Assembly: GCF_002102345.1 (NCBI RefSeq)
Contig: NZ_LQPP01000072.1
Span: forward strand, 1 to 64,000
Direction: 5' to 3'
Origin: Mycolicibacterium peregrinum
GTDB lineage: Bacteria; Actinomycetota; Actinomycetes; Mycobacteriales; Mycobacteriaceae
Length of the DNA: 64,000 nucleotides
Made by a program: the position numbers and the translations under genes. The notes beneath the pieces are model-generated. The model saw only the letters and a program-made list of their open reading frames with translations, was not told the DNA's origin and made no database searches. Positions 58,100-64,000 of the stretch are shown in pieces (the stretch's first letter is position 1; each line of letters begins with the position of its first letter).

Positions 58100-60703
58100 T
58101 CACCGCGTAGCAGCAGCGCGCGGATAGTGCACGAACTTCGAAGCTCGGCGTTCGATGCGATGGTGGCGGCCGCGGGTGCGTACCGGCGGCCCTGCCAGAT
58201 GTAGCGGGTCGGCGTAGAAGACCTTTTTGGTGAGCTCGACCATCACCAGATAACCCACCGTCAGTAGAACGAGCGCGGCGAAGAACTGCCAAGGCAACGG
58301 CGTGAATCCCAACCGAGAAGCTAACGGCGACAACGTTAGTGCGACCCCTACCGCGATCGCGCCCAAGGTTGATACCACCAGCGGTCCACTGGGTCGGCTT
58401 CGAAAGAACGGAGTGCGCCGGGTCCGGATCACGAAGATGATCAGTGTCTGAGTCGCCAGCGACTCCACAAACCAGCCGGTGCGGAACTCGGGAGGCGCAG
58501 CATGAAGGACACCGAGCATCAATCCGAAGGTCAGGAAGTCGAACAGCGAGCTGATGGGTCCGAAGGTCAGCATGAAACGCCGGATGAACGCGATATTCCA
58601 ATGGGACGGAGCATGCAACTGTTCTGGATCGGCGCGGTCGGTAGGGATCGCGAGCTGGGAGCTGTCGTAGAGCAGGTTGTTCAGCAGGATCTGGCCGGGC
58701 AGCATCGGCAGAAACGGCAGCACCGCGGAGGCCGCGGCGGCGCTGAACATATTGCCGAAATTACTTGATGTACCCATTAATACATACTTGATGGTGTTGG
58801 CGAAGATGCGGCGTCCCTCCGACACGCCGTCGGCGAGAACCCCCAGATCCTTCTCGAGTAGCACGACGTCGGCCGCATCTTTTGCCACGTCGGTGGCTGA
58901 ATCCACCGAGATACCCACATCGGCGGCATGAAGCGCCAGCGCATCGTTGACCCCGTCGCCGAGGAAGCCGACCGAACGCCCGTGTTTACGTGCAGAGGCG
59001 ATCACTCGGGACTTCTGCTCTGGGGTGACGCGGGCGAAGATGGTTGTCTCGGTCACCATTCGATCGAATTCGTTATCGCCGAGCTTGTCGATCTCGATAC
59101 CGGTGACTGTGCCTTTCGACACGAGACCGATTTCAGCGCAAACTTTCTCGGCCACTCGCGGGTTGTCCCCGGTTGCCACCTTTACCTCGATCTCCAGCGA
59201 GGCGAGCCGGGCCAGCGAGTCCCGTGCGGCCGATTTCGGATTGTCTGCGAAGGACAGGAACCCGGTCAACGTGAGGCCGCTTTCGTCAGATGGCGTCACC
59301 ACCGCCAATCCAGACGCGGTCTTGGTGGCGACTGCGACGACACGACGGCCTTGGGCGAAAAGTCCATCGAGCGTCTGGTGGGCCACCGCAGGCACGTCGA
59401 CACAACGGGCGAGCACCTGCTCGGGTGCTCCCTTGGTGATCAGCATGCGTTCACCGCGGCCCGGGTCGTCGACCAACGTGGTGGTGGCGCGCCGCATGTG
59501 GTCGAACGGTAATGCTGCTACCTGCCGAACTCCGGCGGTCAACGCTCCGGAGTCGACTCCCTCTGCCTGCCAGAGTGCTGCGTCCATCTCGTTGCCGCTG
59601 ACTCCTCCGGCCGTGGGATCCACATCTGTGGCAAGCATGCCGCTTCGCAACACTTCGCGGGACTGTGCGCCGGTGACGTCGACGGCATCGATGAAGCTGA
59701 TGTGGCCCTCGGTCAGCGTTCCGGTCTTGTCAGTGATCAGAACGTCTATGTCTCCGAGATCCTCGATGCTGACCAGACGTTTCACCAGGACTTTGCGTTT
59801 GGCCAATTCTCGCGACCCTGAGGCCAGACTGCTGCTGACCACAGCCGGCAACAGTTGCGGGGTGATACCGACCGCGATCGCCAGTGCGAAGAGCACCGAG
59901 TCGATGATCGGACGACGCAGCATCAGATTGGCCAGCAGAATAAATACCGTCAGAGTCAATGCCACATAGAGCAGTAGGTACGAAAAGCGCCGCAGACCCG
60001 CCTGGAAATCCGTCTCAGGCGCACCCTGGCCCAGACCGACTGCGATCCTTCCGAATTCAGCGTCGGCACCGGTCGCGTAGACCACGCCGACCCCGGTGCC
60101 CGCACTGACGATGGTGCCCATGAAAGCCAGATCCGTGGCGTCGGCAAGGGCGGTATCCGCGGACACCGTGTCTGCCGACTTCTGCGCCGTCATCGACTCT
60201 CCGGTCAGGATGCCTTCGTTGCACTCCAGGCCACTGACAGTCAAGAGCCTGACGTCGGCAGGAACGGCCTCCCCCAGCGTGAGCTGAATGACGTCGCCTG
60301 GTACCAGATCAGTCACGGCCACCTTCACGGCCTTGCCGTCACGGCGAGCTACTGCGGTGTGCTGGACCCGTGAATGCAGGGCCTCGGTCGCTCGTTCGGC
60401 TCGGTATTCGTTGAAGAAGCCGAGTCCGATGCTGATCACCAGAATGATGCCGATGATGGTCGCCTGCGTGGCGTCTCCGAGGAAGACCGACGCCACAGCG
60501 GTGACAGCCAACAGAATCAGCACGGCGTTGTTGAGTTGACGTCGTAGTACTGCCCAGGCGCTCACGTGGCGGGTGCGCACGATGTTGGGGCCATGCTGCG
60601 AAAGGCGGGCCGATGCTTCCGCCGAAGACAGACCACCAGACTGCGTGCGCAGGTTCGACATCAGCTCGCCCAACGGAGCTGATGCGGCCTGGCCCGCGGT
60701 CAT
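58100..60703 (-). CDS. mgtA: Mg2+-importing P-type ATPase (MgtA-like)
   Basis: An 867-residue type IIIB P-ATPase. Actuator motif LTGESM, phosphorylation motif DKTGTLTEG, hinge GDGVNDALALHAADVG, membrane motif GITPQLLPAVVSSSLASGS (TPQLLP in the place of the usual TPEMLP). Ten membrane segments are expected. It would import Mg2+ or a similar ion. The 264-nt upstream region has a strong hairpin next to the start but I do not recognise an M-box riboswitch. Confidence 0.9.
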   Translation of the reverse strand: MTAGQAASAPLGELMSNLRTQSGGLSSAEASARLSQHGPNIVRTRHVSAWAVLRRQLNNAVLILLAVTAVASVFLGDATQATIIGIILVISIGLGFFNEYRAERATEALHSRVQHTAVARRDGKAVKVAVTDLVPGDVIQLTLGEAVPADVRLLTVSGLECNEGILTGESMTAQKSADTVSADTALADATDLAFMGTIVSAGTGVGVVYATGADAEFGRIAVGLGQGAPETDFQAGLRRFSYLLLYVALTLTVFILLANLMLRRPIIDSVLFALAIAVGITPQLLPAVVSSSLASGSRELAKRKVLVKRLVSIEDLGDIDVLITDKTGTLTEGHISFIDAVDVTGAQSREVLRSGMLATDVDPTAGGVSGNEMDAALWQAEGVDSGALTAGVRQVAALPFDHMRRATTTLVDDPGRGERMLITKGAPEQVLARCVDVPAVAHQTLDGLFAQGRRVVAVATKTASGLAVVTPSDESGLTLTGFLSFADNPKSAARDSLARLASLEIEVKVATGDNPRVAEKVCAEIGLVSKGTVTGIEIDKLGDNEFDRMVTETTIFARVTPEQKSRVIASARKHGRSVGFLGDGVNDALALHAADVGISVDSATDVAKDAADVVLLEKDLGVLADGVSEGRRIFANTIKYVLMGTSSNFGNMFSAAAASAVLPFLPMLPGQILLNNLLYDSSQLAIPTDRADPEQLHAPSHWNIAFIRRFMLTFGPISSLFDFLTFGLMLGVLHAAPPEFRTGWFVESLATQTLIIFVIRTRRTPFFRSRPSGPLVVSTLGAIAVGVALTLSPLASRLGFTPLPWQFFAALVLLTVGYLVMVELTKKVFYADPLHLAGPPVRTRGRHHRIERRASKFVHYPRAAATR

Positions 60704-60724
60704 CGTTTCGATGCTGACCCCCGC

Positions 60725-60757
60725 GGTCTCACCGATGGCATTTGCCTAAGTGAGACC
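60725..60757 (-). repeat. Inverted repeat in mgtA leader
   Basis: GGTCTCAC (60725-60732) and GTGAGACC (60750-60757) are perfect arms, with an inner GGCA-tt-TGCC hairpin (60737-60746). It lies 22 nt upstream of the mgtA start and could be an operator or a leader stem-loop controlling translation. Confidence 0.65.
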
Positions 60758-60967
60758 TCCGTAGCAGTGCGTTCGGCTCAGCCGTCGGCGAAGCCGATCG
60801 TGAAGTAGGGCACCACTCTATGCCGCTCGAGGCCGCTGACGCGGGACAAGGCTATGACGAGTCGCTAGATTTTGCCGGCCCCCACGTTCGTTTGACGGCT
60901 TCGCCAATTTATGCTGTGAATTATCCGAATAAAGACAGCGCAATTTATCCCCACGCCTGGCAAATGT

Positions 60968-61186
60968 TCAGCGATTACACATGAGGTCGACGTACGCAGT
61001 CGTATAACGCACGAGATTGTTCACATTGCCAGTCGGCCCGCGCTGCACCCACGAGTGTTTGACGTCGGTGCCCTGCCGTACTGCAGTCACGGTGCATTGA
61101 TTGATGGGTGCATTGCCCACCTTGTTGAGGATCACGCGAAAACCCTGCGCTTCGAGGTCGCTGATGGTCGCCTGAGCCGACGTCTG
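60968..61186 (-). pseudogene. Remnant of a small secreted mycobacterial protein
   Basis: A continuous 72-residue frame without a start codon reads SAQATISDLEAQGFRVILNK, then VGNAPINQCTVTAVRQGTDV and, near the end, YTTAYVDLMC. This is the pattern of the short secreted mycobacterial family with an Ala-rich signal peptide, two cysteines (QCTV and VDxxC). Upstream, the frame stays open to a TAA at about 61252, but no signal peptide or usable start is found; ATGAAACGC lies just beyond the stop. It looks like an N-terminally decayed gene. Confidence 0.65.
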
Positions 61187-61319
61187 ATTCCTGAGGCGTC
61201 TGACATCGAGCCTAGTTGCGAATACGAATCCAGGGCGAAACTCATATGCGACGCATAATTAGCCGCATACGCGTTTCATGACGAGTTCAGGTCGAATTCA
61301 GATATGACGGCCAAGCCCG

Positions 61320-62621
61320 TCAGAAATTCCCGTCCAGGAACTCCGCGTACGCCGGCAGGTCGAGCTGGCCGTGACCCGACAGCCCGATCACGACCACCTG
61401 CTCGGCCGGATCATCGGCGACATGCCGGGCAGCGGCGGCAATCGCGTGGGTGGCTTCCGGTGCCGGGACGATGCCCTGGGTGCGCGCGAACAGCACCCCC
61501 GCCGAGAACGCGTCGTGCTGCCCGACGGCGACGCCGTCCACCAGGCCCAGTTCGACGGTGTGGCTGAGTGCCGGCGCCATCCCGTGGTAGCGCAGACCAC
61601 CGGCATGGATGGGGTCGGGCACGAAATCCATTCCGAGCGTGTGCATCTTGAGCAGCGGAGTCAGGCCCGCCACGTCACCGTGGTCGTAGCGGTACTCCCC
61701 CTGTGTGATCGACGGGCACGCGGCAGGCTCGGCGGCCACGACCTTCGGATTCGACCGTCCATGGATCTTCTCGCGCAGGAACGGGAAAGCCAGCCCGGCA
61801 AGGTTGGAACCGCCACCGGCACAGCCGAAGACGACGTCGGCGCCGTCCGGCTCGACGGCGGCGAGCTGCGCCACGGCCTCCTGACCGATCACGCTCTGAT
61901 GCAGCACCACGTGATTCAGCACGCTGCCCAGCGCGTAGCGCGTGTCCGGATCGCCGGCCGCGACCTCGACCGCCTCACTGACCGCCATTCCCAGGCTGCC
62001 GGTGGTGTCGGGGGTCGCTGCCAGGATCGCGCGTCCGGACGCGGTGAGATTCGAGGGGCTGGAGTGCACGGTGCCGCCGTAGGTGCGGATCAGGTGACCT
62101 CGGTACGGCTTCGACTCGTAGGACGCACGAACCTGCCAGACCTCGATCTCCAGACCGAACTGGGCCCCGGCGAACGCCAGCGCACTACCCCACTGCCCGG
62201 CGCCGGTTTCGGTGGTCAGCTTCCGGACCCCGTCGATGCTGTTGTAATAAGCTTGCGCCACAGCAGAATTGGTCTTGTGGCTACCGACCGGACTGACGCC
62301 CTCGTACTTGACGTAGATGTGGGCACCCGTATTGAGTGCCTGCTCGAATCGCCGGGCCCGGATCAACGGGGACGGTCGCCACATCGAGTAGATCTGACGC
62401 ACGGCATCCGGGATCGCGATGTAGGGCTCAGTAGACACTTCCTGCGCGATCAGCCCGCTCGGGAACAGCGCAGCCAGGTCGTCCGGGGTGACCGGTTCCT
62501 TGGTTCCGGGGTGAAGGTACGGCGGGATCGGCTGATCGAGCTCGGCCGGCAGGTTGTACCAGTGCGTCGGCACCTCGACGGTGACCAGATCGGGATGGGC
62601 GGCGTCGGCGTGCAGCGTCAT
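61320..62621 (-). CDS. trpB2: Tryptophan synthase beta-like PLP enzyme TrpB2
   Basis: A 433-residue TrpB2-type PLP enzyme, which adds serine to indole. PLP lysine is in GSHKTNSAVA, the glycine-rich phosphate loop is GCAGGGSNLAG, and the Thr-Glu-Thr-Gly-Ala-Gly-Gln-Trp-Gly segment binds the carboxylate. No trpA or trpC neighbour, as common for TrpB2. ATG at 62621 overlaps the stop of the upstream membrane protein gene. Confidence 0.9.
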   Translation of the reverse strand: MTLHADAAHPDLVTVEVPTHWYNLPAELDQPIPPYLHPGTKEPVTPDDLAALFPSGLIAQEVSTEPYIAIPDAVRQIYSMWRPSPLIRARRFEQALNTGAHIYVKYEGVSPVGSHKTNSAVAQAYYNSIDGVRKLTTETGAGQWGSALAFAGAQFGLEIEVWQVRASYESKPYRGHLIRTYGGTVHSSPSNLTASGRAILAATPDTTGSLGMAVSEAVEVAAGDPDTRYALGSVLNHVVLHQSVIGQEAVAQLAAVEPDGADVVFGCAGGGSNLAGLAFPFLREKIHGRSNPKVVAAEPAACPSITQGEYRYDHGDVAGLTPLLKMHTLGMDFVPDPIHAGGLRYHGMAPALSHTVELGLVDGVAVGQHDAFSAGVLFARTQGIVPAPEATHAIAAAARHVADDPAEQVVVIGLSGHGQLDLPAYAEFLDGNF

Positions 62622-63412
62622 GCGGACACTGTAGCCAGGCCTGCCCCGCTGCTCTGCGACCTGGCAACCCAGCGCCGCCGGGCCCATGTGGCAAGTAGTG
62701 CGGCGGCAATACCCGCAGGCAGCGCGATCGGCGCCACGTGCGGCGATACGCCAATGAGCATCAGGAGCCCGAATCCGATGCCGATTGCCAGCAATGACAG
62801 CCGGTGCGGCGTCCAATGCGAATCAGACCGGAACCGGATCGACAACAGAATTCCGAGTGTCAACGCGACTGCGTGGCCGCTGGCGGTGAAATCCGACCCC
62901 GCGACCGCGACCACCAGCGCGGTGGTCACCCAACCGCCGACCCATGCCGGGCGCCACCTCATGGGTATCGCCGCGGTCAGGGTGCCGAGGACTGCGAGAG
63001 CGCCGTAGCTCAACCCGACATCGTTGGCGTGTGCGACCGAAATGGGCAGCCACCCGAGTTTGATCGCGGCGGCCAGTCCTGCGGCGACGATCAGGGTGGC
63101 ACCCAGATGACCGAGAGCGAATGCCTGGATCAACCGCCTGCTGCGCCAGAGCAGCTCCGCCAACGCCAGCAGGCACACCAGGCCTGGCAACAGCAGATAC
63201 GTGTATCCCTCAGCGGTGACGAAGGCGCTGCCGAGGAGAGTTCCCAGATGACCCCGCCCGAGGTTCTCCAGGTTGGTGCTCAGGTGGCCGACCACCCGGT
63301 CCTGCACCTGGGGCCCCAAGATCAGCAGCAGAGATGCGATCACGAACAGTGCCGTCGCGTAGCTGAGGGTCACCCGGACCCGGAGCAGACTGGAGAAAAC
63401 GCGCGACAACAT
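62618..63412 (-). CDS. Rhomboid-like membrane protein
   Basis: A 264-residue protein with about seven hydrophobic segments. GHLGTLLGSAFV, a possible serine in DVGLSYGALAVLG and a histidine in SGHAVALTLGILL resemble the rhomboid Ser-His dyad, but the GxSG motif is not exact, so protease activity is uncertain. Translationally coupled to trpB2. Confidence 0.68.
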   Translation of the reverse strand: MLSRVFSSLLRVRVTLSYATALFVIASLLLILGPQVQDRVVGHLSTNLENLGRGHLGTLLGSAFVTAEGYTYLLLPGLVCLLALAELLWRSRRLIQAFALGHLGATLIVAAGLAAAIKLGWLPISVAHANDVGLSYGALAVLGTLTAAIPMRWRPAWVGGWVTTALVVAVAGSDFTASGHAVALTLGILLSIRFRSDSHWTPHRLSLLAIGIGFGLLMLIGVSPHVAPIALPAGIAAALLATWARRRWVARSQSSGAGLATVSA

Positions 63413-63438
63413 CTCGATACAGCATACCGGCGCCGAAG

Positions 63439-64000
63439 CTACCGAAATGTGCTGGTCAAATGGGTCGAACGATGTGGAGTGAGTTCCAATGTCAGCAATG
63501 CGGCCGCGGCCGGAATGACATCGATCAGTGGCAACAACACGTATCGCCGCTCCGCCATGGCGTCGAACTTGCGGACGTACCGATACAGCGACTCCAGCTT
63601 GATGAGCCGGTCGCCGACGTGCGCAAGGCTCCGTAGCACGCGCACGATGACCTCACCGCTGCGGTCATCGCCGAAGAGCTCGGGGAACGGCGCGAAGGCC
63701 AGCGAGACGCGTTCACCCTTGTGCGACCGGGCCCACGTGATCATGTCCACGGTCAGTCGCTCGTCGATCCCATTTGGCGCGCCTGATCGCCGCCACGGCA
63801 GGTCAAGGCTCAGCTCGGTGCCACCACCGGCACCCACATACCGCTGAAAGGCCTGAATCCGTCCGGCACGATCTCGCCCGTAGATCAACCAGACGCCGGG
63901 GTATCGGCCCGACAAGGTGCCGCCGAGCATCATGGAGAACCCACGCTCGGCGGTGACGGCCTTTCCCGACTGCCGCATCACGTCGAGAAGTTCTTCCCGC
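63439..64000 (-). CDS. DUF2156 protein, partial (cut by window edge)
   Basis: The C-terminal about 187 residues of a DUF2156 (MprF/LysX-like) protein. ERGFSMMLGGTLSGRYPGV, DLPWRRSGAPNGIDERL and KLESLYRYVRKFDAMAERRY align closely with the complete paralogue at 2789-4243. The frame stays open through base 64000, so the start lies outside the window; the internal GTG at 63981 is not the real start. Confidence 0.82.
   Translation of the reverse strand, partial: REELLDVMRQSGKAVTAERGFSMMLGGTLSGRYPGVWLIYGRDRAGRIQAFQRYVGAGGGTELSLDLPWRRSGAPNGIDERLTVDMITWARSHKGERVSLAFAPFPELFGDDRSGEVIVRVLRSLAHVGDRLIKLESLYRYVRKFDAMAERRYVLLPLIDVIPAAAALLTLELTPHRSTHLTSTFR

Noticed and set aside
58947..59969. 340-codon plus-strand frame over mgtA
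   Set aside because: Ser/Thr/Arg-rich antisense shadow of a clear P-type ATPase.
60704..60967. Possible M-box riboswitch upstream of mgtA
   Set aside because: The conserved M-box sequence blocks were not found; only a nested hairpin is evident.
61055..61258. 67-codon plus-strand ORF
   Set aside because: It is antisense to the secreted-protein remnant, whose minus-strand frame carries recognisable family residues.
61371..63008. 545-codon plus-strand frame over trpB2 and the membrane protein
   Set aside because: Arg/Gly/Asp-rich shadow spanning two real convergent-strand genes.

Overview
The window reads as chromosome of a fast-growing mycobacterium (Mycolicibacterium type). It is GC-rich, gene-dense and makes frequent use of ATGA/GTGA stop-start overlaps. 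It carries lineage-typical families: Tgs1-type WS/DGAT, Hrp1, Rip3, Acg-type nitroreductases, RafH, a PknX-like kinase and DUF2156 proteins. No rRNA or tRNA gene, CRISPR array, IS element or prophage was seen. All product names come from reading the translated sequence; no search was run.

Positions 1-43,631 look like one large hypoxia/dormancy (DosR/DevR) island. It holds four universal stress proteins, Rip3, Hrp1, two WS/DGAT acyltransferases, three Acg-type nitroreductases, an F420-type (Ddn-like) reductase, the ribosome hibernation factor RafH, a flavodoxin and an Rv1733c-like membrane protein. An acetyl-CoA-synthetase / E1-alpha / E1-beta / E2 / acyl-carrier-protein operon and a FabH-like pair are also present. 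A complete [NiFe]-hydrogenase locus is split in two convergent halves: maturation genes hypA-B-F, SIS-HypC fusion, SIS, hypE-C-D on + (24,859-32,145), and a group 3b-type bidirectional hydrogenase (beta, gamma, delta, alpha, protease) on - (36,583-32,151). A devR/dosR response regulator gene (39,729) lies inside the island without a devS next to it. I located by eye eleven candidate 14-bp DosR boxes, core GGGACNNNNGNCCC. Four are perfect or near perfect (5414, 24631, 39645, 41157), and most lie between divergent units, so the island appears wired to the regulator it encodes.

Positions 43,788-52,528 are ordinary accessory metabolism and signalling: an alpha/beta hydrolase with a coupled 28-residue upstream ORF, a PknX-like Ser/Thr kinase, a PhyH dioxygenase divergent from a TetR regulator over a clear operator, an SDR, and a second TetR divergent from an MDR oxidoreductase over a 23-bp dyad.

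Positions 52,880-58,062 form a small putative BlaI regulon: NlpC/P60 endopeptidase, M56 (BlaR-like) protease, BlaI repressor, multicopper oxidase and L,D-transpeptidase. All four regulatory regions share GTACGTAG plus TACTA elements. It is followed by an MgtA-type P-ATPase, a decayed small secreted-protein gene, TrpB2 with a rhomboid-like membrane protein, and a DUF2156 gene cut by the right window edge.
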